Assembly (NCBI RefSeq): GCF_014873495.1
Contig: NZ_JADBGF010000001.1
Span: forward strand, 6,882,001 to 6,946,000
Reading direction: 5' to 3'
Origin: Streptomyces stelliscabiei
GTDB taxonomy: Bacteria; Actinomycetota; Actinomycetes; Streptomycetales; Streptomycetaceae
DNA: 64,000 nt
Part shown: positions 24,263 to 32,453 of the stretch, one piece after another
Layout of the letters: each line of letters opens with the position of its first letter
Position numbering within the stretch: position 1 is the stretch's first letter
Program-made: the position numbers and the translations under genes
Notes under the pieces: generated by a model
What the model was told of the DNA's origin: nothing
What the model saw: the letters and a program-made list of their open reading frames with translations, nothing else
Database searches by the model: none

Positions 24263-25363
24263 GTGTCCGCAGTCAGCGACCGCCTCCCCACCTTTCCCTG
24301 GGACAAGCTGGAGCCGTACAAGGCGACGGCCGCCGCCCACCCCGGCGGCATCGTCGACCTGTCCGTCGGCACGCCGGTCGACCCGGTGCCCGAGCTGATC
24401 CAGAAGGCGCTGGTCGCGGCGGCGGACTCGCCGGGCTATCCGACGGTCTGGGGCACCGTCGAGCTGCGCGACGCGATCACGAACTGGCTGGAGCGCCGCC
24501 TCGGTGCCCGCGACGTCACCCACCACCACGTCCTGCCGATCGTGGGCTCCAAGGAACTCGTCGCCTGGCTCCCCACCCAGCTGGGCCTCGGCCCCGGCGA
24601 CCGGGTCGCGTTCCCGCGTCTGGCCTACCCGACGTACGAGGTGGGAGCCCGCCTGGCCCGCGCCGAGCACGTGGCCTACGACGACCCGACGTCCCTGGAC
24701 CCGGCCGGCCTGGGGCTCCTCTGGCTGAACTCGCCGTCCAACCCCACCGGCAGGGTCCTGTCGAAGGCCGAGCTGACCCGCACCGTCGCCTGGGCCCGCG
24801 AGCACGGCGTGCTGCTGTTCTCCGACGAGTGCTACCTGGAGCTGGGCTGGGACGCCGACCCGGTCTCGGTCCTCCACCCGGACGTCAACGGCGGCTCGTA
24901 CGAGGGCATCGTCGCCGTCCACTCCCTCTCCAAGCGCTCCAACCTGGCGGGCTACCGCGCGGCCTTCCTCGCCGGCGACCCGGCCGTCCTCGGCCCGCTC
25001 CTGCAGATCCGCAAGCACGGCGGCATGATGACCTCGGCCCCCACCCAGGCCGCCGTCGTCGCCGCCCTCGGGGACGACGCCCACGTCCACGAACAGCGTG
25101 CCCGGTACGCCGCCCGCCGCGCGGCCCTGGGCGAGGCCCTTCGGGCGCACGGCTTCCGCATCGAGCACAGCGAGGCCAGCCTCTACCTCTGGGCCACCCG
25201 GGGCGAGTCCTGCTGGACCACCGTCGCCCACCTGGCCGACCTGGGCATCCTCGTGGCCCCCGGCGACTTCTACGGCCCGGCGGGCGACCACCACGTCCGC
25301 GTGGCCTTCACGGCGACGGACGAGCGGGTGGCGGCGGCCGTGGAGCGCCTGGCCGGGGCGTAG
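24263..25363 (+). CDS. dapC: DapC-type succinyldiaminopimelate aminotransferase
   Basis: 366 residues, class I/II PLP aminotransferase. VSDRLPTFPWDKLEPYKATA and VDLSVGTPVDPVPELIQ at the N-terminus are characteristic of actinobacterial DapC. NSPSNPTG and SDECYLELGW are PLP-site motifs, and SLSKRSNLAGYR carries the Schiff-base Lys. The reaction converts N-succinyl-L-2-amino-6-oxopimelate to N-succinyl-LL-diaminopimelate, the step before DapE, which is encoded 2 kb downstream. GTG start; the ribosome binding site is weak. In mycobacteria fdxC and dapC are adjacent too. Confidence 0.9.
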   Translation: MSAVSDRLPTFPWDKLEPYKATAAAHPGGIVDLSVGTPVDPVPELIQKALVAAADSPGYPTVWGTVELRDAITNWLERRLGARDVTHHHVLPIVGSKELVAWLPTQLGLGPGDRVAFPRLAYPTYEVGARLARAEHVAYDDPTSLDPAGLGLLWLNSPSNPTGRVLSKAELTRTVAWAREHGVLLFSDECYLELGWDADPVSVLHPDVNGGSYEGIVAVHSLSKRSNLAGYRAAFLAGDPAVLGPLLQIRKHGGMMTSAPTQAAVVAALGDDAHVHEQRARYAARRAALGEALRAHGFRIEHSEASLYLWATRGESCWTTVAHLADLGILVAPGDFYGPAGDHHVRVAFTATDERVAAAVERLAGA

Positions 25364-25418
25364 CGCCCGCGCCCCGCACGGCCTCGGCCGTGATGACCTC
25401 ACCGCGCCAGCGGACAGC

Positions 25419-25452
25419 CCGAAGGGGCCCGGGAAACCCCGGGCCCCTTCGG
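25419..25452. terminator. Bidirectional terminator between convergent genes
   Basis: Perfect 15-bp stem (25419-25433 with 25438-25452), AAAC loop, between dapC and the minus-strand secreted-protein gene. Confidence 0.85.
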
Positions 25453-25468
25453 ACGGTTCGGCCGGGCG

Positions 25469-25882
25469 TCAGCCGAGCGGGCTCTGGGCCGGCAGCTGTC
25501 CCGTGGGCAGCCCGCCCTTGGTCGCGGTCTTCGTCGTGTCACCCAGCACGGTCCCGGCGGACCCGGCGGTCTGCCCGGCGGCCTTCTGCGCGACGGGCGT
25601 CGTCGTCTTGACGGCCTTGCCGCCGGTCTTGCTCACGGTCGGCAGCGTCTGCTTGGCCGCCTTGGTGCCGGTGTCGCTCGCGACCCCGGTGACGTTCTGC
25701 GTCGCGCCGTCCACGGTGGAGCCGGCGTTGGCCCCGTCCACGGCGGACAGACCGCCGAGGTTCGGGGTGGCCGGGAGTTCGGGCGCCGCACTCGCGGAGC
25801 CGGCCGCACCGACCACGGAGGCCGCTCCCGCTGCGGTCAGCAGCGCGGCACGGGCGATCCGGCGGGTCAGGGGGAGGGACAT
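25469..25882 (-). CDS. Small secreted Ala/Thr-rich protein
   Basis: 137 residues. Sec signal: MSLPLTRRIARAALLTAAGA then SVVGAAGSASA with a probable AXA cleavage near residue 32. The mature chain is low-complexity, Thr/Ala/Gly-rich, with recurring TVxK/TGTK/VAQKAAGQTAG patterns and no Cys. ATG with AAAGGAG 6 nt upstream. Similar streptomycete proteins are often labelled only as hypothetical or ATP-binding without evidence. Expressed on its own from a promoter region that contains a conspicuous palindrome. Confidence 0.75.
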   Translation of the reverse strand: MSLPLTRRIARAALLTAAGAASVVGAAGSASAAPELPATPNLGGLSAVDGANAGSTVDGATQNVTGVASDTGTKAAKQTLPTVSKTGGKAVKTTTPVAQKAAGQTAGSAGTVLGDTTKTATKGGLPTGQLPAQSPLG

Positions 25883-26194
25883 GGTGCTCCTTTGACGGAA
25901 GAGAACGTTGAAGTGTCCGACCGTGCCCGGGAGTTGACCGTTCCGGGCTCGGACGCAGTGACTACCGCTCGAAGCCCCTGAAGGTTGCGGCGACCCGACG
26001 TAAAGAGTTTGCAATGCGTCGCATTATCAAATGCGGATTCAGTCGGACAAACGCCACCCGGTCCGACAGTCTGCCGAATCCTTACGGCCCTGTGGCCCCA
26101 AGGCATCCCACGACATGGGGGTGAGCAGCCGGCATCCCGCGCACCCCGTCCACCCCGCGCGCCGCGCGTCCCCCGCACGGGTGAGGCTCGCGGC
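25883..26194. promoter_or_regulatory. Intergenic region with AATGCG half-sites
   Basis: No gene seen. The 26013-26025 palindrome and a third half-site at 26030-26035 are the notable features; the surrounding 25999-26040 is AT-rich for this genome. Confidence 0.5.
26013..26025. promoter_or_regulatory. Operator-like palindrome AATGCG-T-CGCATT
   Basis: Perfect 6-bp arms about a single central T, flanked by TTTG and CAAA, with a direct AATGCG copy at 26030. It is 131 bp upstream of the secreted-protein start on the minus strand. Confidence 0.5.
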
Positions 26195-27205
26195 CTACTG
26201 TCCAGTGACGATTCGGACCTCGGTGGCGGAGCCCGCCGCCTCGCCGGCCGTCCCGCGGGCCTTGCGCCACGCACCGGCCCGGCCCTCGGCGACCCACTCC
26301 CGGCCCGCGAACGTGACGCGCTCGACGCCCAGCCGGGAGGAGTTGGCCACGGCCCAGTGCGCCAGCTCCCAGCCGCGCCGCCGGACCTGTCCGGCGTCCC
26401 CGGCGTCGGTGAGGGGGATGGTGACCGTCCCGGAGCCGGGGGAGACGCTCGGACTCGGCGACGGGCTCGACTCGGCCGAGGCGCCGCCCTCGGAACTCAC
26501 CACCGCCGCGGCCGACTCGAACGCGTCGTCCCCGAAGTCCCGCGCGAGCGCGCCGCGCACCGCGGCCGGTCCGCCCGCCGCTGCCGTGCCGGTGCCGGTC
26601 GTCTCCCGGCGCCCCTCGCAGGTCAGCGAGGCCGCCGACCGTCCGGTCAGCGCGGCGGCGAGCAGCGTGGCGTCCGGCTCGTGCTTGGCGTACGCCTCCG
26701 GGTAGCCGCTGCGCTGCACCTTCTGGGCGGCGACCGTCAGCGGCAGCCGCTCGTAGTCGGCGACCTTGACGAGGTGCTCGTAGAACTCGCCCGCCGCGTA
26801 CACCGGGTCCTGGATCTGCCGCTCGGTGCCCCAGCCCATCGAGGGCCGCTGCTGGAAGAGGCCGAGGGAGTCCCGGTCGCCGTGCGCGATGTTGCGCAGG
26901 CCCGACTCCTGCAGCGCGGTCGCCAGGGCTATGGTCACGGCCCGCTCGGGCAGCTTCCGCGAGGTGCCGACCGCCGAGATCGTCGCGGCGTTCGCCGCCT
27001 GCTCGGGGGTGAACTCGTACGACTGCCCGTCGTCCGTCCCGGACACGACCACGCACCGCGGTGTGCCGTTCCCCCCGGTCAGATACTGCACGGTGAGATA
27101 CGCCCCGATCGCGGCGAGCACCACGAAAGCCGCCATGCACTGCAGCACGCGACGGCCGCGACGGCGGGGACGGGGACCTGGGGGGAAGGGGTACGGCTCC
27201 GACAC
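26195..27205 (-). CDS. Membrane-anchored lysozyme-like (transglycosylase-fold) protein
   Basis: 336 residues. A basic N-tail (RPRRRGRRVLQ) leads into one membrane helix, CMAAFVVLAAIGAYLTVQYL. The external domain has TIALATALQESGLRN and GDRDSLGLFQQRPSMGWGT, the Glu-Ser and GLFQ motifs of the lytic-transglycosylase/lysozyme fold. A Ser/Pro linker and a C-terminal domain with VRRRGWELAHWAVANSSRLG follow, which resembles the substrate-groove module of Streptomyces proteins often mislabelled heavy-metal transporter. GTG at 27205 is a family-consistent start but the ribosome binding site is poor. A role in peptidoglycan turnover is inferred. Confidence 0.7.
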   Translation of the reverse strand: MSEPYPFPPGPRPRRRGRRVLQCMAAFVVLAAIGAYLTVQYLTGGNGTPRCVVVSGTDDGQSYEFTPEQAANAATISAVGTSRKLPERAVTIALATALQESGLRNIAHGDRDSLGLFQQRPSMGWGTERQIQDPVYAAGEFYEHLVKVADYERLPLTVAAQKVQRSGYPEAYAKHEPDATLLAAALTGRSAASLTCEGRRETTGTGTAAAGGPAAVRGALARDFGDDAFESAAAVVSSEGGASAESSPSPSPSVSPGSGTVTIPLTDAGDAGQVRRRGWELAHWAVANSSRLGVERVTFAGREWVAEGRAGAWRKARGTAGEAAGSATEVRIVTGQ

Positions 27206-27322
27206 GCGGTCCAAGGTACTGGACGGTAATGGCCCTCGTGCAGGTCTTGTGAACAGTGATGTGAACAGCGGGGCGGGAGTGACGGAGTCCCCTCGCCGGG
27301 CGGCCCCGTCCCGGCGGCGCGT

Positions 27323-27328
27323 TAGGGT
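27323..27328 (+). promoter_or_regulatory. -10 element of dapE, leaderless
   Basis: TAGGGT, 7 nt before the ATG at 27336; no ribosome binding site is present. Confidence 0.6.
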
Positions 27329-27335
27329 CGGGGAC

Positions 27336-28415
27336 ATGGCCGAGACCCCCATTGACCTCACGCTGGACGCCGCGCGGCTCACCGCGCGCCTCGTCGACCT
27401 CCCCTCCGAGAGCGGCACCGAGAAGCCCCTCGCGGACGCGATCGAGACCGCCCTGCGTGCCCTGCCGCACCTCACGGTCGACCGGTACGGCAACAACGTC
27501 GTCGCCCGGACGAACCTGGGCCGGGCGGAGCGCGTGATCCTGGCCGGCCACATCGACACCGTCCCCATCGCGGACAACGTCCCCTCCCGCCTCGACGAGG
27601 ACGGCGTCCTGTGGGGCTGCGGCACCTGCGACATGAAGTCCGGCGTCGCGGTCCAGCTGCGCATCGCGGCCACGGTCCCGGCCCCCAACCGCGACCTGAC
27701 CTTCGTCTTCTACGACAACGAGGAGGTCGCCGCGGACCTGAACGGCCTGAAGCACGTCTCCGAGGCCCACCCCGAGTGGCTGGAGGGCGACTTCGCCGTC
27801 CTCCTGGAGCCCACGAACGGCGAGGTCGAGGGCGGCTGCCAGGGCACCCTGCGGGTCCTGCTGACGACCAGGGGCGAGCGCGCCCACTCCGCCCGTGGCT
27901 GGATGGGCTCCAACGCCATCCACGCGGCGGCCCCCATCCTGGCCAGGCTGGCGTCCTACGAGCCGCGGTACCCGGTCATCGACGGCCTGGAGTACCGCGA
28001 GGGCCTCAACGCGGTCGGCATCTCCGGCGGCGTCGCCGGCAACGTCATCCCCGACGCGTGCGTGGTGACGGTCAACTTCCGCTACGCGCCCGACCGCACC
28101 GAGGAGGAGGCCGTCGCCCACGTCCGCGAGGTCTTCGCCGACTGCGGGGTCGAGGAGTTCACCGTCGACGACCACAGCCCCGGCGCGCTGCCCGGCCTGT
28201 CCCACCCGGCGGCCGCGGCCTTCATCGAGGCGGTCGGCGGCACGGCCCAGCCCAAGTACGGCTGGACGGACGTCTCCCGCTTCAGCGCGCTCGGCGTCCC
28301 GGCCGTCAACTACGGCCCCGGCAACCCGCACCTGGCGCACCGCCGCGACGAACGCGTGGACCCGGCGCTGATCCTGGCGGGCGAGGAACGCCTGAGGTCC
28401 TGGCTGACGGCGTGA
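27336..28415 (+). CDS. dapE: DapE, succinyl-diaminopimelate desuccinylase
   Basis: 359 residues, M20 metallopeptidase family. LAGHIDTVPIADN supplies the first zinc His and Asp, GCGTCDMKSG the bridging Asp, FYDNEEVA the catalytic Glu pair, and NPHLAHRRDERV the C-terminal His ligand. The dimerisation domain lies between (AHSARGWMGSNAI). It hydrolyses N-succinyl-LL-diaminopimelate in lysine and meso-DAP synthesis, following the dapC product. The ATG lies 7 nt after TAGGGT, suggesting leaderless translation. Confidence 0.93.
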   Translation: MAETPIDLTLDAARLTARLVDLPSESGTEKPLADAIETALRALPHLTVDRYGNNVVARTNLGRAERVILAGHIDTVPIADNVPSRLDEDGVLWGCGTCDMKSGVAVQLRIAATVPAPNRDLTFVFYDNEEVAADLNGLKHVSEAHPEWLEGDFAVLLEPTNGEVEGGCQGTLRVLLTTRGERAHSARGWMGSNAIHAAAPILARLASYEPRYPVIDGLEYREGLNAVGISGGVAGNVIPDACVVTVNFRYAPDRTEEEAVAHVREVFADCGVEEFTVDDHSPGALPGLSHPAAAAFIEAVGGTAQPKYGWTDVSRFSALGVPAVNYGPGNPHLAHRRDERVDPALILAGEERLRSWLTA

Positions 28416-28520
28416 GGCGTCCCGGGTGACGGATCAGGGGCGGACACGCTCACGTCCCCCGTCCGTAACCCGTATGGATCTACGCTGAGGTGAACCACCA
28501 GCACGGCGGAGGGAGCGGAC

Positions 28521-29279
28521 ATGGCGACCGGCAACCCCGAGGGCAAGAAGCAGCCACCGGACGAGCAGCGGCTGGGGCCGGTGCTGCGCAGACGCGGTCA
28601 GGTCCAGGCGAGCACCACGGACCAGCGGCTGCTGGACGCGGGCGGCCCCTCGGACTGGGTCCACACGGACCCGTGGCGCGTCCTGCGCATCCAGTCCGAG
28701 TTCATCGAGGGCTTCGGTACGCTCGCCGAACTCCCGCCCGCGATCAGCGTCTTCGGCTCCGCCCGCACCCCGGCCGACTCACCGGAGTACGAGGCGGGCA
28801 TCCGGCTCGGCCGCGGCCTGGTGGAGGCCGGCTTCGCCGTCATCACCGGCGGCGGCCCGGGCGCGATGGAGGCGGCCAACAAGGGCGCCCTCGAAGCGGG
28901 CGGCACCTCCGTCGGCCTCGGCATCGAGCTTCCCTTCGAACAGGGCCTCAACCCCTACGTCGACATCGGCCTGAACTTCCGCTACTTCTTCGTCCGGAAG
29001 ATGATGTTCGTCAAGTACGCCCAGGGCTTCGTGGTCCTTCCCGGCGGCCTCGGCACCCTCGACGAACTCTTCGAGGCCCTCACCCTCGTCCAGACCCAGA
29101 AGGTCACCCGCTTCCCCATCGTCCTGTTCGGCGAGTCCTACTGGAGCGGCCTCGTCGACTGGCTCACCCACACCCTGATCGCCCAGGGCAAGGCGGCGGA
29201 GAAGGACCTGACCCTCTTCCACGTCACGGACGACGTGGACGAGGCGGTGGCGTTGGTGTCGAAGGAGGCGGGCAGGTAA
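28521..29279 (+). CDS. LOG-family protein (TIGR00730)
   Basis: 252 residues. ISVFGSARTPADSPEYEAG and VITGGGPGAMEAANKGA begin the Rossmann fold; VVLPGGLGTLDELFEALT is the PGGxGTxxE motif of cytokinin-activating LOG enzymes, which cleave ribose 5-phosphate from nucleoside monophosphates. An N-terminal extension of about 45 residues (LGPVLRRRGQVQASTTDQRL) is the group-II type seen in actinobacteria. GGAGGGAG lies before the ATG. It follows dapE, matching Rv1202-Rv1205 order. Confidence 0.9.
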   Translation: MATGNPEGKKQPPDEQRLGPVLRRRGQVQASTTDQRLLDAGGPSDWVHTDPWRVLRIQSEFIEGFGTLAELPPAISVFGSARTPADSPEYEAGIRLGRGLVEAGFAVITGGGPGAMEAANKGALEAGGTSVGLGIELPFEQGLNPYVDIGLNFRYFFVRKMMFVKYAQGFVVLPGGLGTLDELFEALTLVQTQKVTRFPIVLFGESYWSGLVDWLTHTLIAQGKAAEKDLTLFHVTDDVDEAVALVSKEAGR

Positions 29280-29295
29280 TCCGCGGGTTCTCCCA

Positions 29296-29328
29296 CGCGC
29301 CCCGAAAGGGGCGCGGGGAACTGCGCGA
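29296..29328 (+). repeat. Dispersed intergenic repeat, copy A
   Basis: Hairpin CGCGCCCC-GAAA-GGGGCGCG followed by GGGAACTGCGCGA. A longer companion (GGGGTCCGGGGCGGAGCCCC and GGGGCGCAGCCCC) runs on to about 29425. It fills the LOG-folP gap and probably doubles as a terminator. Confidence 0.8.
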
Positions 29329-29423
29329 ACGGGGTCCGGGGCGGAGCCCCGAGTCCGTGACGGGGGTCGAAGGGGCGCAGCCCTTTCAGGAGGGGACGGG
29401 GAGGGGCGGCGGGGGCGAGAGAA

Positions 29424-30284
29424 CTAGGCAAGCCCCCGCCGGGCGACGGCCGGCACCCGGTTCCCCGCGAGGGAAGCCACCATGTCCAGCACCTGCCGGG
29501 TCTCCGCCACCTCGTGCACCCGGTACACCTGAGCCCCCAGCCAGGCCGAGACCGCCGTGGTCGCGAGCGTCCCCACCACCCGCTCCTTCACCGGCCTGTC
29601 CAACGTCTCGCCCACGAAGTCCTTGTTGGACAGCGACACCAGCACCGGCCACCCCGTGGCGACCATCTCCCCGAGCCGCCGGGTCGCCTCCAGACTGTGC
29701 CGCGTGTTCTTCCCGAAGTCGTGCCCCGGATCGATCATCACGGACTCCCGGGGCACCCCCAGCGACACCGCCCGCTCGGCCAGCCCCACGGTGACCCGGA
29801 GAATGTCGGCCATCACGTCGTCGTACTCGACCCGATGCGGCCGCGTACGAGGCTCGGCCCCACCCGCGTGCGTACACACCAGCCCCACCCGGTACCGCCC
29901 CGCGACCTCCGCGAGCCGGGGATCGACCCCGCCCCACGCGTCGTTGAGGACATCCGCCCCGGCCTCGCACACGGCCTCGCCGACGTCGTGCCGCCAGGTG
30001 TCGACGCTGATGACGACCTCGGGGAACCGCCGCCGCACCTCCGCGACGAATCCCACGGTCCGCCGCGCCTCCTCCGCCGCGCTGACGTCCTCCCCGGGCC
30101 CCGCCTTCACCCCGCCGATGTCGATGACGGCCGCGCCCTCGGCGACCGCCTGCTCCACGCGCGCGAGCGCCGGCTCGTCCTGGAAGGTGGCCCCCTGGTC
30201 GTAGAACGAGTCGGGGGTCCGGTTCACGATCGCCATGATCACCGGCTCGTGCGGGCCGAACTCCCGCTTGCCCAGCCTGAGCAT
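29424..30284 (-). CDS. folP: FolP2-type dihydropteroate synthase homologue
   Basis: 286 residues, TIM-barrel pterin-binding family. MAIVNRTPDSFYDQG replaces the usual MGxxNVTPDSFSDGG, and the second loop reads DIGGVKAGPGEDVS where active enzymes have DxGGESTRPG. MIDPGHDFGKNTRHS is retained. Both altered loops touch pterin and pABA in active DHPS. The same changes occur in mycobacterial FolP2, which is reported inactive as DHPS. The gene sits between LOG and the DivIVA-like gene as in Rv1205-Rv1209, but on the opposite strand. GGAGGG is 9 nt before the ATG. The biochemical role is unknown. Confidence 0.88.
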   Translation of the reverse strand: MLRLGKREFGPHEPVIMAIVNRTPDSFYDQGATFQDEPALARVEQAVAEGAAVIDIGGVKAGPGEDVSAAEEARRTVGFVAEVRRRFPEVVISVDTWRHDVGEAVCEAGADVLNDAWGGVDPRLAEVAGRYRVGLVCTHAGGAEPRTRPHRVEYDDVMADILRVTVGLAERAVSLGVPRESVMIDPGHDFGKNTRHSLEATRRLGEMVATGWPVLVSLSNKDFVGETLDRPVKERVVGTLATTAVSAWLGAQVYRVHEVAETRQVLDMVASLAGNRVPAVARRGLA

Positions 30285-30403
30285 CCGCTGTGCCCTCCCC
30301 CCGTACGTCCCGCCGATCGGCGGTCTTGCCCGAACGCCTGCGACCTTAACTGTCAGACTCGCATGGCACGATCGGAGCCGAACACATTCGAGGGGACCCA
30401 GCG

Positions 30404-30754
30404 ATGTTCATGTTCTTGTTCCTGGTCGTCGCGCTCGCCGTCGTGGTCGCCGCGGTGACGCTCGCCGTCGTGGGCGGCGGCGACAACGCGGTGCTGCCGG
30501 AGGCCGAGGGCGAGCGGCTCCAGGACCCGCTTCCGGCGGACCGCCCGGTCAACCGCGCGGACGTCGAGGCGCTCCGCTTCCCGGTCGCCGTCCGCGGCTA
30601 CCGCATGGCGGACGTGGACGACGCCCTCGGCCGGCTCAGCGCCGAGATCGCCGAGCGGGACGCCCGGATCGCCGACCTGGAGTCCGCCCTCGCGGGCGCC
30701 CACGCGTCCTCCGTGACCTCGCTGCACAAGCCGGAGGAGGGTGAGCACCGGTGA
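30404..30754 (+). CDS. DivIVA-domain membrane protein
   Basis: 116 residues. MFMFLFLVVALAVVVAAVTL is a membrane helix at the extreme N-terminus. After a linker comes FPVAVRGYRMADVDDALGRL, the DivIVA/Wag31 N-terminal signature, then a short coiled coil (SAEIAERDARIADLESALAG). It resembles Rv1209. GGGGACCC lies before the ATG. The last 4 nt overlap tag (GTGA), so the two are co-translated. Confidence 0.82.
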   Translation: MFMFLFLVVALAVVVAAVTLAVVGGGDNAVLPEAEGERLQDPLPADRPVNRADVEALRFPVAVRGYRMADVDDALGRLSAEIAERDARIADLESALAGAHASSVTSLHKPEEGEHR

Positions 30755-31338
30755 CCGACGGCACCGCCCTGGCCGGCCCCGACGGCGCACCGCGCTGCCC
30801 GTGGGCCCTGTCCACCGAGGACTACATCGCGTACCACGACGAGGAGTGGGGCCGCCCGGTCCACGGCGACGACGCGCTGTACGAGCGGCTCTGCCTGGAG
30901 GCGTTCCAGTCCGGTCTCTCCTGGATCACCATCCTGCGCCGCCGCGAGGGCTTCCGCTCCGCCTTCGCCGACTTCAAGATCGCCTCGGTCGCCGTGTTCA
31001 CGGAGGCCGACCAGGAGCGACTCCTCGGCGACCCCGGCATCATCCGCAACCGCGCCAAGATCGAGGCCACGATCGCCAACGCGCGCGAGCTGTCCGGCTG
31101 GGCCCCGGGCGAGCTGGACGAGCTGATCTGGTCGCACGCCCCGGACCCCGCGACCCGCCCGGTCCCGAGGACCCTCGCGGACGTCCCGGCGGTCACCCCC
31201 GAGTCCACCGCCCTGTCGAAGTCCCTCAAGAAGCGCGGCATCCGCTTCGTCGGCCCGACGACGGCGTACGCGCTGATGCAGGCCTGCGGCCTGGTCGACG
31301 ACCACCTGGAGACCTGCGTCGCCAGAAGCGCCCCCTGA
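30751..31338 (+). CDS. tag: DNA-3-methyladenine glycosylase I
   Basis: 195 residues. CPWALSTEDYIAYHDEEWGRPVHGDDALYE is the family N-terminus with the first zinc Cys, and EAFQSGLSWITILRRREGFR and FVGPTTAYALMQACGLVDDHLETC complete the Tag fold, including the HxxxC zinc ligands near the end. The enzyme removes 3-methyladenine from alkylated DNA. The stop codon lies in the loop of a repeat hairpin. Confidence 0.93.
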   Translation: MTDGTALAGPDGAPRCPWALSTEDYIAYHDEEWGRPVHGDDALYERLCLEAFQSGLSWITILRRREGFRSAFADFKIASVAVFTEADQERLLGDPGIIRNRAKIEATIANARELSGWAPGELDELIWSHAPDPATRPVPRTLADVPAVTPESTALSKSLKKRGIRFVGPTTAYALMQACGLVDDHLETCVARSAP

Positions 31339-31360
31339 GGGGCCCGGGGAACCGCGCGAC
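31328..31360 (+). repeat. Dispersed intergenic repeat, copy B, overlapping the tag stop codon
   Basis: GCCCC-CTGA-GGGGC hairpin, then CGGGGAACCGCGCGACC. The TGA stop of tag (31336-31338) is in the loop. Confidence 0.7.
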
Positions 31361-31398
31361 CTACCGCTCGGACCGCGGTTCCCCCGCTCGCCGAGCGG

Positions 31399-32190
31399 TC
31401 AGCGCCCCCGGTACTCCGGCGTCTCCTTGTTCACGAACGCCCGCACCGCGATCCCGTGGTCCTCGGAGGCCCCTGCCCGCGTCTGCAGCTCGTCCTCCTT
31501 CTCCAGGGTCTCAGCCAGCGAGTGGGAGAACCCGAAGGCCATCGCCTCCTTGATCGCCGCGTACGCCACCGTCGGCCCCTCGGCCAGCATCCGCGCCACC
31601 TGCTCGGCGGCCGTGGGCAGCGAGGCCGCCGGCACGATCCGGTTCGCGATCCCCAGCTCGTGCGCCTCCTGGGCCTTGATGCTGCGCGGGAAGAGCAGCA
31701 GATCGGCGGCCCGGCCGGGGCCGATCACCCGGGGCAGGGTCCAGGACACCCCGGAGTCGGCGGTGAGCGCGACCCCGGCGAAGGATGTGTTGAAGGAGGC
31801 GGAGTCGGCGACCACGCGGTAGTCCGCCGCGAGCGCGAAGCCCAGGCCGGCGCCGGCGGCCACCCCGTTCACCCCGGCCACCACGGGCTTCGGCATCTCG
31901 GTGAGGGCCTTCACCACGGGGTTGTAGTGCTCCCTGACCGTGCTCATGACCTGCCCCGAGCCCTCGGCCAGCAGCCCGATGTGCTCCTTGAGGTCCTGCC
32001 CCACGCAGAAGGCCCGCTCCCCGGCGGCGGTCAGCAGCACCGCGCGCACCGCGTCGTCCCCGGCGGCCGCCTCCACGGCCTGCCGCAGGGCCACCTTCGT
32101 CGCGATGTCCAGCGCGTTCATCGCCTCGGGGCGGTTGAGCGTGATCGTCGCGAGTCCGTCGTGCACCTCGTAGAGCACGGTGTCGGCCAT
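31399..32190 (-). CDS. Enoyl-CoA hydratase/isomerase family protein
   Basis: 263 residues, crotonase fold. ATITLNRPEAMNALD at the N-terminus, AFCVGQDLKE (first oxyanion-hole strand), GVNGVAAGAGLGFALAADYRV (second), and TADSGVSWTLPRVIGPGRA. It has a PaaG-like character; the substrate could be a phenylacetyl-CoA or fatty acyl-CoA intermediate. GGAGGGG precedes the ATG. A perfect palindrome at 32222-32237 lies 32 nt upstream, suggesting control by a TetR-type regulator of acyl-CoA metabolism. Confidence 0.85.
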   Translation of the reverse strand: MADTVLYEVHDGLATITLNRPEAMNALDIATKVALRQAVEAAAGDDAVRAVLLTAAGERAFCVGQDLKEHIGLLAEGSGQVMSTVREHYNPVVKALTEMPKPVVAGVNGVAAGAGLGFALAADYRVVADSASFNTSFAGVALTADSGVSWTLPRVIGPGRAADLLLFPRSIKAQEAHELGIANRIVPAASLPTAAEQVARMLAEGPTVAYAAIKEAMAFGFSHSLAETLEKEDELQTRAGASEDHGIAVRAFVNKETPEYRGR

Positions 32191-32221
32191 GGGGGTTCCC
32201 CTCCGGTGTCGCGGCAGGCGA

Positions 32222-32237
32222 CGTACTGGTCAGTACG
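32222..32237. promoter_or_regulatory. Operator-like palindrome CGTACTG-GT-CAGTACG
   Basis: Perfect 7-bp arms, upstream of the enoyl-CoA hydratase gene. Shape and size fit TetR-family binding sites. Confidence 0.5.
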
Positions 32238-32422
32238 CCCTCGTCACAGCACAGCATGGCGGAGATCACGGGGGACGGCCGGGGCCGGACGTGTGACCTG
32301 CGTCAAAGAATCACCAATGGCCGAGCACCGGCCCGGGACCGTGCGGTGGCGCAGTATCGCAGTCACACCGCCGAATTGGGTGGTTTTGCTCGCGCGCGTT
32401 GCCCAAGCGATGCCGACCGATG

Positions 32423-32453
32423 TTGGTCATCGGGTCATGAGATGCGGGATAAT
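32423..32453 (+). promoter_or_regulatory. Possible vegetative promoter of the DUF3117 gene
   Basis: TTGGTC at 32423-32428 and GATAAT at 32448-32453, 19-nt spacer, about 110 nt before the ATG. The 32191-32566 interval has no other gene. Confidence 0.4.

Noticed and set aside
30741..31553. A 270-codon open frame overlapping tag
   Set aside because: Out of frame with tag, which carries full Tag motifs; its translation is Arg/Pro-rich and has no domain.
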